DNA of 64,000 bases, taken from assembly GCF_006717045.1 (NCBI RefSeq), contig NZ_VFPH01000003.1, positions 1,240,001-1,304,000 of the forward strand. Direction: 5' to 3'. This DNA comes from Pseudonocardia cypriaca (GTDB taxonomy: Bacteria; Actinomycetota; Actinomycetes; Mycobacteriales; Pseudonocardiaceae). Every line of letters begins with the position of its first letter. Within the stretch, counting starts at the first letter, position 1. A program made the translations under genes and the position numbers. Shown piece by piece: positions 15,598 through 22,873 of the stretch. Under the pieces are notes generated by a model that was not told the DNA's origin, ran no database searches, and saw only the letters and a list, made by a program, of their open reading frames with translations.

Positions 15598-16731
15598 TCA
15601 GGCCACGCCGAGGTTCTCCCTCAGCAACGCCGCCAGCCCCGGCGCGCTCTCCTCGGCCGTCGGTGGGGTGAGGCGGTTGTGGGTGAAGGCGAAGCCGAGC
15701 CGCCGCTCCGGGTCGGCGTAGGCCTCCGCCCCGCCGAGGCCGCCGAACCCGAACGCGCTCTCGATCCCGCCGGAGACCGGGTCGGCGTGCAGGTAGCCCA
15801 GTGACTTGAGGGCCGGGGCGCCGATGATCTGGTCGGTGTCGCGGCGGCGGATGCGGGTGGCGAGCGCGACCCGCTCCGGCGAGAGCAGCCGCCCGCCCCC
15901 GCTTGCCAGCGCGCCGTACAGCGCGGCGCCCGCGCGTGCCGTCATCGTCGCACCGAACGGGAGGAACGCGTCCATGGCCCAGCTCCGGCCGGCCGGCGCG
16001 ACCCGCCTCGGCACGATCGAGTCGACCCGGATCCCGCCGACCACTTTCTGGAACGCGTTCCCGCTGGGGAGCTGCGCCTGGAGCGCGACGAAGTCGGTCG
16101 CGTCGATGTCGGCGAGCCGGTGGGCCTGCTCCGTGGGGGGCACGATGAACAGCTGGTCCTCGATCCCCAGCGGCTCGGCGACCTCGGTCCGGACGACTTC
16201 GTCCACCGTTCGCCCGGTGGCCCGCCGGACCACCTCCGCCACGAGGTAGCCGAACGTGAGGCTGTGGTAGCCGGTCATGGTGCCCGGATCCCATGCCGGC
16301 TCGAGGTCGGCGACCAGGGACACGACCCGGTCGTAGTCGGCGAGGTCGTCAGGGGTCAGGCCGGTGGGGAAGTAGGGGATCCCCGCGCTGTGTTCGAGCA
16401 CGTGGGCGACCGTGACCGCCTCCTTGCCGCGGGTTCCGAACTCGGGCCACAGCTCGGCGATCCCGGTGTCGTAACGCAGCACGTCGCGCTCCACCAGCCG
16501 GTGCACCGCGGTGGTGAGGATGCCCTTGCTGACCGAGAAGACCGGGAACAGCGTGTTCCCGTCGACGGGCCGTCCGGTGGCGGGGTCGGCCACCCCCGCC
16601 CACGCGTGGACCACGAGCTCGTCCCCGACGTACGCGGCCACCTGTGCACCGAGCTCGACCCCGGAATCGACCAGGTCGTCGAGCCTGCGTTGGATGGCCT
16701 CCTGGGCGGTTCGAGCAGGTGAGAGCGTCAT
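15598..16731 (-). CDS. Serine hydrolase of the beta-lactamase / class C family
   Basis: 377 residues with the SxxK motif in FPVFSVSKGIL near residue 70 and the YxS-type motif YHS in MTGYHSLTFG near 160. A C-terminal region shows GFGGLGGAEAYADPERRLGFAFTHN in place of the KTG box, as in esterase-type members (LovD/EstB group). No signal peptide is seen, so it is probably cytoplasmic and more likely an esterase or acyl-transferase than a beta-lactamase. ATG at 16731. Divergent from the methyltransferase with 127 bp between starts. Confidence 0.85.
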   Translation of the reverse strand: MTLSPARTAQEAIQRRLDDLVDSGVELGAQVAAYVGDELVVHAWAGVADPATGRPVDGNTLFPVFSVSKGILTTAVHRLVERDVLRYDTGIAELWPEFGTRGKEAVTVAHVLEHSAGIPYFPTGLTPDDLADYDRVVSLVADLEPAWDPGTMTGYHSLTFGYLVAEVVRRATGRTVDEVVRTEVAEPLGIEDQLFIVPPTEQAHRLADIDATDFVALQAQLPSGNAFQKVVGGIRVDSIVPRRVAPAGRSWAMDAFLPFGATMTARAGAALYGALASGGGRLLSPERVALATRIRRRDTDQIIGAPALKSLGYLHADPVSGGIESAFGFGGLGGAEAYADPERRLGFAFTHNRLTPPTAEESAPGLAALLRENLGVA

Positions 16732-16858
16732 GCTCCGAGTGTCGCGGTCTCACTGGTGTCCGGATGGCGATGCTTGGCCAACTGCTGTCGCATATCGGTC
16801 AATGCTCCATGCGGGGGTGGTCGCGGACGGGTGAGGCGGTGGGCGGCACACTGGACCG

Positions 16859-17464
16859 GTGACAGCGCCAGACGGTCGACCGCGCACCGACGCCCCCGAC
16901 TACGCCGAACGCCTGAAGAACCTGGAGCAGGCGCGGTGGAAGCGGTGGCTCGACGTGCAGGCGCCGTACCGCTGGAACATCCGCCGGCTCCAGCTCGGCC
17001 GCACCCTCGACGTGGGCTGCGGTCTCGGGCGCAACCTGGCCCACCTCGGCGGCGAGGGGGTGGGCGTCGACCACAACGCCGCCTCGGTCTCGGTGGCGAG
17101 GGAGCGCGGGCTGGTCGCCTACACCTCGGACGAGTTCTTCACCAGCGCGCACGCCACCGAGGGTTCGTTCGACAGCCTGCTGGCCGCGCACGTCGTCGAG
17201 CACATGTCCGAGGAGGACGCCGTCGGCCTGCTGCGCACCTACCTGCCGTTCGTGCGCAAGGGCGGCAAGGTCGTGCTGATCACCCCGCAGGAGAAGGGGT
17301 ACACCACCGACGCCACGCACGTGCGGTTCTGCGGGTTCGCCGAGGTCGCGGCCCTGTGCGAGACCGTGGGTTTGACGGTGGCCCGGCAGTACTCGTTCCC
17401 GTTCCCCCGCCTCGCGGGCCGGGTCTTCCCGTACAACGAGTTCGTCACCCTCGCCCGGATCTGA
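16859..17464 (+). CDS. Class I SAM-dependent methyltransferase
   Basis: 201 residues. Motif I is LDVGCGLGRNLAHL near residue 51, motif II VGVDHN, motif IV FDSLLAAHVVEHM, and post-motif strands LLRTYLPFVRKGGKVVLITPQ. The N-terminus (DAPDYAERLKNLEQARWKRWLDVQAPYRWNIRR) resembles proteins found next to the Rv3630-3634 wall locus. The acceptor is unknown; a lipid-linked or wall saccharide is a guess from the neighbours. GTG start at 16859; the flippase gene follows after 27 bp. Confidence 0.85.
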   Translation: MTAPDGRPRTDAPDYAERLKNLEQARWKRWLDVQAPYRWNIRRLQLGRTLDVGCGLGRNLAHLGGEGVGVDHNAASVSVARERGLVAYTSDEFFTSAHATEGSFDSLLAAHVVEHMSEEDAVGLLRTYLPFVRKGGKVVLITPQEKGYTTDATHVRFCGFAEVAALCETVGLTVARQYSFPFPRLAGRVFPYNEFVTLARI

Positions 17465-17491
17465 CGGAACCCGGCCCACTACCGTGACCAC

Positions 17492-18781
17492 GTGACACCC
17501 GCCCGCCGGCTCGGCACCGCGGCACACCTCGCCGCGGGGCTCGGGGTGCTCGGTGCGGCGGGCTACGCGTTCGTCGCCGTGGTCGGCCACGTGTTCCACG
17601 GCCCGGCCGACGCGGGCGCGCTGAGCGCCCTCATCTCGCTGTACATGCTCGTCAACATCATCGGGCCGGGGGTCTTCGCCGCGCTCGAGCAGGAGACGAG
17701 CCGCGCGGTCAGCTCCGCCGCGGCGCGCGGTGAGCCGCTGCGCCCGGTCGCGAGGCGGGCGGCGGTGCTCGCGCTGTGGTCGTTCGCCGCGCTGGTCGCG
17801 GTCGTGCTCGTGGCGTGGCCGCTCGTTCTGGGTCGGGTCCTCGAATGGCGCCCCGGCCTGTTCGTCGCGCTGCTCGTCGCGATCGCCGGGTCCGGTGCCG
17901 TGTACTGGACCCGTGGCCTGCTCGGGGGGCAGCAGCGCTTCACCGCGTACGCGCGCACCCTGTACGTCGAGGGCGCTGTCCGGTTGCTGCCGTGCCTCGC
18001 CCTGCTGGCGTTCGCGCTGGACGAGCCCGCGGGCTACGGCTTCGCGTTCGCCGTCGGCTCGGCGGTGGCCGCCCTGAGCGTGTGGCCGGCCGTGAAGCTG
18101 CCCGCGACGGACGTCACGACCAGCCCGCCCGGGATGGGGCGCTCGCTGCTGTGGCTCGTCGGGGCGATCGCGCTCAGCCAGCTGGTGGCCAACCTGGCCC
18201 CGGTCGTCGTCACCTACCGGTTGCCGGACGACCTCGTGGCCGCCGCGGTCTTCGGGTCGACGTTCGTGCTCGCCCGCGTGCCGCTGTTCCTGTTCGCGCC
18301 GGTGCAGGCGGTGCTGCTGCCGCAGGTCACGCGGGCCGCGGCGATGGGCCGTCACGACGAGCTGACCAGCCGCCTGTGGCAGGTGCTCGGGCTGGTGGCC
18401 GGTCTGGGCGTGGTCGGGGTGGCCGGGTGCGTGTGGCTCGGCCCGTGGGCCGCCGAGCAGCTGTTCAACACCGCGTACCGCCCATCGGTCGGCACGCTCG
18501 CCCTGCTCGGCGCGGCAACGCTGGTGATGATGCTGGCGCTCGTCGTGCAGCCCACGCTGTTGGCGCTCGCCCGTCAACGTACGGTCACGATCGGGTGGAT
18601 GGCCGGATCCGTCGTGTTCCTCGTGGTACTGGTGGTGGGACCGGAGCCGATCAGCGCCGCCCTCGTGGCCCAGCTCGTCGGCCCCCTCGTGGTGCTCGCC
18701 GTGCTGCTGGTCGGAGTGCTGCGGGCACTGCGCCTGCCGGCCGCGGGCGTGGGTGCATCGCCCGCCACGGGACGCCGGTAG
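17492..18781 (+). CDS. Polysaccharide flippase-like (MOP superfamily) membrane protein
   Basis: 429 residues with about twelve hydrophobic helices and Wzx/MATE-like features (VLPQVTRAAAMGRHDELTSRLWQVLGLVAG in the middle). By order it corresponds to M. tuberculosis Rv3630, next to ppgS (Rv3631) and its DUF2304 partner. It could flip polyprenyl-phospho-galactosamine across the membrane; this is inference from context. GTG start at 17492. It ends 12 bp before ppgS, so co-transcription is likely. Confidence 0.78.
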   Translation: MTPARRLGTAAHLAAGLGVLGAAGYAFVAVVGHVFHGPADAGALSALISLYMLVNIIGPGVFAALEQETSRAVSSAAARGEPLRPVARRAAVLALWSFAALVAVVLVAWPLVLGRVLEWRPGLFVALLVAIAGSGAVYWTRGLLGGQQRFTAYARTLYVEGAVRLLPCLALLAFALDEPAGYGFAFAVGSAVAALSVWPAVKLPATDVTTSPPGMGRSLLWLVGAIALSQLVANLAPVVVTYRLPDDLVAAAVFGSTFVLARVPLFLFAPVQAVLLPQVTRAAAMGRHDELTSRLWQVLGLVAGLGVVGVAGCVWLGPWAAEQLFNTAYRPSVGTLALLGAATLVMMLALVVQPTLLALARQRTVTIGWMAGSVVFLVVLVVGPEPISAALVAQLVGPLVVLAVLLVGVLRALRLPAAGVGASPATGRR

Positions 18782-18793
18782 GTTGACGCGGCC

Positions 18794-19525
18794 ATGCCTG
18801 GAGAAAACGACCCGGAGGAGACCGGTGTGACCACCGTCGACGGCAGGCGCAACGAGGACGTCTGGGTCGTGATCCCGGTCTTCAACGAGGCGCCGGTGCT
18901 GGAATCGGTCGTCCGGCAGGTCCTGACGGTCTTCCCCAACGTCGTGTGCGTCGACGACGGCAGCGGCGACGGATCGGCCGAGGCCGTGCTGCGCACCGGT
19001 GCCCACCTCGTGCGGCACCCGGTGAACCTCGGCCAGGGCGCGGCCCTGCAGACCGGCCTGACCTACGCCCGCGTGCAGCCGGGTGCCCAGTACTTCGTCA
19101 CCTACGACGCCGACGGCCAGCACCGGCTCGAGGACGCTTCCGCGATGGTCGACGTCGCCCGGTCCGGGGCGGCCGACGTCGTGCTCGGCACGAGGTTCGC
19201 CGACCACGCCGACTCGGTGCCGCTGATCAAGCGGATCGTGCTGAGGGTCGCGGTGCTGCTCAGCCCGGCGGGGCGCAAGCTGCGTCTCACCGACGCGCAC
19301 AACGGCCTGCGTGTGCTCACCCGCCCGGTCGCGGACCAGCTGCAGATCACCATGAACGGCATGGCGCACGCCTCGGAGATCGTCTCGTACCTGGGGCGCT
19401 CGAAGTGGCGCGTGCGGGAGATCCCCGTGTCGATCCGCTACACCGAGTACTCCCGCAGCAAGGGCCAGTCGCTGCTGAACGGGGTCAACATCCTCTTCGA
19501 CCTGTCCGTCCGCAACCGGGGGTGA
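18794..19525 (+). CDS. ppgS: GT2 polyprenyl-phospho-hexosaminyl synthase (PpgS-like)
   Basis: 243 residues, family-2 glycosyltransferase of the dolichol-phosphate-sugar-synthase type: VIPVFNEAPVLESVV, VDDGSGDGS, NLGQGAALQTGL and the metal-binding TYDADGQH. The soluble domain has no trailing membrane helices. The next gene is a DUF2304 membrane protein, as with M. tuberculosis Rv3631/Rv3632. There PpgS makes polyprenyl-phospho-GalNAc, source of the galactosamine on arabinan, and needs Rv3632. Same-strand spacing of 6 bp supports the pair. The sugar assignment is by analogy. Confidence 0.82.
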   Translation: MPGENDPEETGVTTVDGRRNEDVWVVIPVFNEAPVLESVVRQVLTVFPNVVCVDDGSGDGSAEAVLRTGAHLVRHPVNLGQGAALQTGLTYARVQPGAQYFVTYDADGQHRLEDASAMVDVARSGAADVVLGTRFADHADSVPLIKRIVLRVAVLLSPAGRKLRLTDAHNGLRVLTRPVADQLQITMNGMAHASEIVSYLGRSKWRVREIPVSIRYTEYSRSKGQSLLNGVNILFDLSVRNRG

Positions 19526-19531
19526 TCGGCC

Positions 19532-19954
19532 GTGCTAATCCAGTTCCTCCTCGTGCTCGCGGTCCTGACGATCATGTACGTCTTCGTCCGCAGCTCCCAC
19601 GCGATCTACGTGCAGGCGAGCAAGCGGATCGCTCTCGTGCTCTTCGCGCTCGCGAACGTCTACGCCGTGATGCGGCCCGACGACCTCACCGCGATCGCCC
19701 GCATGCTCGGCGTCGGCCGCGGCACCGATCTCGTGCTGTACGCGCTGGTCGTGGCGTTCATGGCCGGCATGTTCAGCATGTACCAGCGGTTCCGGGTGGT
19801 CGACCGCCGCTACACGGAGCTGGCCCGCACCGTGGCCATCCGGGAGGCGGAGCTGATCAACAGGGAGCGGGGTCTGCACTCCGCCCAGGTGGTCAGCATC
19901 GCGACCGGCGACGGCGAACGCGCGCCCGTGGTGAGCGAGGACAACCTGCGGTGA
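19532..19954 (+). CDS. DUF2304 membrane partner of PpgS (Rv3632-like)
   Basis: About 140 residues: an N-terminal helix (LIQFLLVLAVLTIMYVFV), a second and a third hydrophobic segment near 30-45 and 60-85, then a cytoplasmic charged tail with predicted coiled coil (RFRVVDRRYTELARTVAIREAEL). DUF2304 proteins accompany PpgS-type GT2s and anchor or activate them at the membrane. GTG at 19532; its stop overlaps the next GTG (GTGA). The order flippase, ppgS, DUF2304, GT2 suggests one operon. Confidence 0.85.
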   Translation: MLIQFLLVLAVLTIMYVFVRSSHAIYVQASKRIALVLFALANVYAVMRPDDLTAIARMLGVGRGTDLVLYALVVAFMAGMFSMYQRFRVVDRRYTELARTVAIREAELINRERGLHSAQVVSIATGDGERAPVVSEDNLR

Positions 19955-20847
19955 CCACCGTGGACGTCATGCTGCCCCACTACGGGCGGCTCGACCTCGT
20001 GCAGGCCACCATCCGCAGCGTGCTCGCCCAGGACGATCCGAACTGGCGGCTCACGATCCTCGACGACACCGGGGAGTCGGCCGACGACGCGCTCGCCGAG
20101 TGGTGCGCAGGCCTCGGCGACGAGCGGGTGCGCTACCGGCTCAACCCGCGGAACCTGGGCATCAACCGCAACTTCCAGCAGTGCGTCGACCGGGTCGAGC
20201 ACGAGCTCGCGGTGATCATCGGCAACGACGACCTCATGCTCGCCGACTACGTCGGCACGGTGCGACGCGCGCACGCGGCACACCCGGACGCCGCGATCAT
20301 CCAGCCCGGCGTCGAGGTGGTCGACGCCGACGGTGCGCCGGCGCGCTCGCTGGTGGACCTGGGCAAGCGCTGGGTCTACGCCCCCCGGGTCACCGAGCAC
20401 ACCGTCCTCTCCGGGCAGGAGCTCGCCGTGAGCCTGCTGCGGGGCAACTGGCTGTACTTCCCGTCGATCTGCTGGCGCTCGGAGCCGTTGCGGCGGACCG
20501 GGTTCCGCGAGGGCGTCGAGGTGGTGCAGGACCTCGCACTCGTGCTCGACCTCGTGCTCGACGGCGAGTCGCTGCTCGTCGAGCCCACCACCTGCTTCCA
20601 GTACCGGCGGCACGACGCGTCCGTGTCCTCCGCGCACGCCGCCGACGGCAGGCGTTTCGCCGAGGAGCGCGCCTTCTTCCTCGAGACGGCCGACCGCATG
20701 GCTGTGCGCGGATGGCCGCGCGCGGCCCGCGCGGCCCGCCGGCACCTGTCGTCGCGGATCAACGCCCTCACCCGGCTGCCTGCCGCGGCACGACACGGTG
20801 GGCTCGGCGGCGTCCGCACCCTGGCCCGCCACGCGTTCGGCGCGTAG
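19951..20847 (+). CDS. Family 2 glycosyltransferase
   Basis: 298 residues, GT-A fold: VDVMLPHYGRLDLVQATIRSVLAQ at the start, ILDDTGES, NPRNLGINRNFQQC, and the DxD-type IIGNDDLML. A C-terminal acceptor region contains YRRHDASVSS. No transmembrane segment, so it acts on the cytosolic face. Translationally coupled to the DUF2304 gene. The acceptor and sugar are unknown; it may build on the polyprenyl-linked sugar made by the two upstream genes or on a wall glycan. Confidence 0.85.
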   Translation: MTTVDVMLPHYGRLDLVQATIRSVLAQDDPNWRLTILDDTGESADDALAEWCAGLGDERVRYRLNPRNLGINRNFQQCVDRVEHELAVIIGNDDLMLADYVGTVRRAHAAHPDAAIIQPGVEVVDADGAPARSLVDLGKRWVYAPRVTEHTVLSGQELAVSLLRGNWLYFPSICWRSEPLRRTGFREGVEVVQDLALVLDLVLDGESLLVEPTTCFQYRRHDASVSSAHAADGRRFAEERAFFLETADRMAVRGWPRAARAARRHLSSRINALTRLPAAARHGGLGGVRTLARHAFGA

Positions 20848-20849
20848 CG

Positions 20850-22550
20850 GTGGCCCACCGAGGGCCACTGGTCGTGGCCAGGGGCGTCGACGCCGACCCC
20901 GGTGAGCTCGAAGCTGCCGCGTGGTGGCTGCGGGCGGCCGTGGCCGTAGGGGTGCCGACGGCCGCCTTCGGTGTCCACGCCCTGCTCTACGGCCGGTGGA
21001 TCGTCGACGACGCCGCGATCACCTTCGCCTACGCCCGGTCGATCGCGACCGGTGCGGGCCCCGTCCTGCAGCCGGGGGCCGAACCGGTGGAGGGCTTCTC
21101 GAACCCGGCCTGGCTCGGCCTCATGGTGCTCGGCCGCTGGGTCGGGCTGTTCGACCGCGGCACCTGGTTCGGGGTGCCCGACTACGTGGCCTTCCCGAAG
21201 TTTCTGGCGCTGGTGCTCGTCGCCGGTGTGTTCGCCTGCTGCTACGCCGTGGCCATCGCGATGACCCGCCGGCCCGCTCTGGTCACGGTCGGCGCCGGCC
21301 TGGTGACGGCGGCCGTGCCGTCCTTCGTGATCTGGACGATGTCCGGACTGGAGAACGCGCTGCTGGCACTCGCCGCTGCTGGGATCGCGGCGGTGCTGGT
21401 CCGCGCCGTCGTGGCGGGCCGCCTGCTCGAACCCGCCACGGCCGTGTGGTGCGGGCTCCTCGCCGTGCTGGCCGCGCTCACCCGCCCGGACGGCCTCGTG
21501 TACGCGGCAGCCTTCCCGCTCGCGGCGCTCCTGCTGCTGCGGCGGGCCGATCTGGGCCGCGCCGTGCGGGCCGCCGCGTTGAGCCTGCTCGTCTTCGCGG
21601 TGCCGGCGGGGGCGTACCTGGCGTGGCGGCTGGCGGTGTTCGGGGAGTACCTGCCGAACACGGCGATCGCCAAGTCTCAGGGACTTCCCGGCCTCGCCGC
21701 CGCCACCCGGCCCGGCGAGCTCGTGACCTACGTCGGCTGGCCCGCCGCGCTGCTCGCCGTCGCCGCCGTCGGGGCGGCGCTGGCCCGCAACGGCGTCCGG
21801 CGCCGGGCCTTGGTGGTCCTGCTCGTGCCCCTCGCGCTGGCCGTCGCGGCCTTCGGTGTGCTGGCTCCGGACTGGATGGGCCAGCTCCGGTTCGCCACCC
21901 CGGTGTGGCCGCTGGGCGCACTTGCCGCGGTGGTTGCCGCCACGCTGGTCGCACCCCATTTCGCCGCCCGCGGCCGCATCGTGGTGGCAGTGCTCGCAGT
22001 CGGCGCGGCCGCCATTTCCGGGTTGGCATTCCTCGACGGTGTCCGGGCATTCCGCGCCGCGCCGACCGCTCCGCTGTGCCTCGTTGCGCAGAACACGGGC
22101 CGGACGATCAATTCCTACGCGGACCTCGTCCGCGTCACCGATCCCGTGCTCGCCGCGCCCGATATCGGCGGGGCTGCACTCGTCAGCAATCTGCGCCTGG
22201 TCGACATCGTCGGTCTCGCGGACCGCCGGGTCGCCGAATTCTGGGCGACCGGCGACATTGCCGGACTGCGTACCCATCTCCTCCGCGACGTGCGCCCGAC
22301 CTTTCTCACGCTCAATCCCGACTGGGCACGGCTGACCGGGCTCGCCGCCGACCCGCGAATGACCGCGAGTTATGACAAGATCGCGACGAGTCCGGCGGGT
22401 GTCACCGACTGGGTGAGACGCGACGCCCTCGGGCCCGGAGATCTCGAGGCGCTCCGAATTCGCGCATCCGCGGCGGTGGTGGACGACGAGAACGCGCGTC
22501 GGTCGCCCCGGGCGTCGTGCGGGGATGTGCTCGTTCCGTCGGCGGGCTGA
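20850..22550 (+). CDS. GT-C family membrane glycosyltransferase-like protein
   Basis: About 566 residues with 10-12 membrane helices and a C-terminal extracytoplasmic part. After the first helix comes WIVDDAAITFAYARSIATG, an Asp-Asp in the first external loop, then PVEGFSNPAW. This is the GT-C pattern seen in AftB-like and related polyprenyl-phospho-sugar-dependent enzymes. It may use the lipid-linked sugar made upstream. GTG at 20850 lies 2 bp after the previous stop; GTG 20874 is an alternative. It is the last gene before the giant repeat protein, on the same strand. Confidence 0.7.
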   Translation: MAHRGPLVVARGVDADPGELEAAAWWLRAAVAVGVPTAAFGVHALLYGRWIVDDAAITFAYARSIATGAGPVLQPGAEPVEGFSNPAWLGLMVLGRWVGLFDRGTWFGVPDYVAFPKFLALVLVAGVFACCYAVAIAMTRRPALVTVGAGLVTAAVPSFVIWTMSGLENALLALAAAGIAAVLVRAVVAGRLLEPATAVWCGLLAVLAALTRPDGLVYAAAFPLAALLLLRRADLGRAVRAAALSLLVFAVPAGAYLAWRLAVFGEYLPNTAIAKSQGLPGLAAATRPGELVTYVGWPAALLAVAAVGAALARNGVRRRALVVLLVPLALAVAAFGVLAPDWMGQLRFATPVWPLGALAAVVAATLVAPHFAARGRIVVAVLAVGAAAISGLAFLDGVRAFRAAPTAPLCLVAQNTGRTINSYADLVRVTDPVLAAPDIGGAALVSNLRLVDIVGLADRRVAEFWATGDIAGLRTHLLRDVRPTFLTLNPDWARLTGLAADPRMTASYDKIATSPAGVTDWVRRDALGPGDLEALRIRASAAVVDDENARRSPRASCGDVLVPSAG

Positions 22551-22587
22551 CGCGCTCCCCGGACCTGCTCGACGGGCAAACGGTAGC

Positions 22588-22603
22588 TGTGACGGCGGTC
22601 ACA
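22588..22603. promoter_or_regulatory. CRP/GlxR-type operator, perfect TGTGA-N6-TCACA
   Basis: The 16 bases read TGTGA, six bases, TCACA: the exact CRP-family palindrome used by actinobacterial Crp/GlxR regulators. It stands in the 323-bp gap upstream of the giant gene, 11 bp before a candidate -35 box, with its centre about 53 bp before the inferred transcription start. That position suits activation by a CRP-type regulator, possibly cAMP-bound. A second small palindrome, AAACCGGTTT, follows at 22606-22615. Confidence 0.6.
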
Positions 22604-22613
22604 TCAAACCGGT

Positions 22614-22642
22614 TTGGTTCGAGTGGATCAGTCTGATAGGTT
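22614..22642 (+). promoter_or_regulatory. Candidate housekeeping-type promoter of the giant toxin gene
   Basis: TTGGTT (22614-22619) and TAGGTT (22637-22642) are separated by 17 bp, resembling -35 and -10 boxes. A start near 22649 would leave an unusually long 5' leader of about 225 bases before the ATG at 22874, whose ribosome site is GAGGAG at 22859-22864. This is a pattern match in a GC-rich genome and needs RNA 5'-end data. Confidence 0.4.
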
Positions 22643-22650
22643 CAACCGGT

Positions 22651-22668
22651 CCTGATCTTCGGATCGGG
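22651..22668 (+). other. UUCG-tetraloop hairpin at the predicted 5' end of the giant-gene leader
   Basis: CCTGATC, TTCG, GATCGGG form a seven-pair stem (one G-U) closed by a C(UUCG)G loop, the most stable tetraloop class. It falls at the inferred RNA start and has no following T run, so it looks like a 5'-stabilising or regulatory hairpin and not a terminator. The remaining leader to 22873 shows no riboswitch or open frame that I recognise. Confidence 0.45.
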
Positions 22669-22873
22669 ATTGCCAGCCGGATCCATTAGACGCTGACGTT
22701 GCGCGTCGGATGGAATCGGTACGGCAGAGCTGCTGGATGCGAGTGTTGTCACCCGTCCAGCTCTGGTCGCTTGCCTCAGGCGCGACCCGGTCAATCCGTG
22801 CTTTCCGCACACCTTCTTCCTGTGTTCCCAGGCGGCACCTGCCGCCGGTCACCTTCTCGAGGAGCAACCTGTC

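Noticed and set aside
22551..22873. Known riboswitch (such as the cyclic-di-AMP class) in the giant-gene leader
   Set aside because: No conserved core of a class I know could be recognised; only a simple UUCG hairpin is clear.
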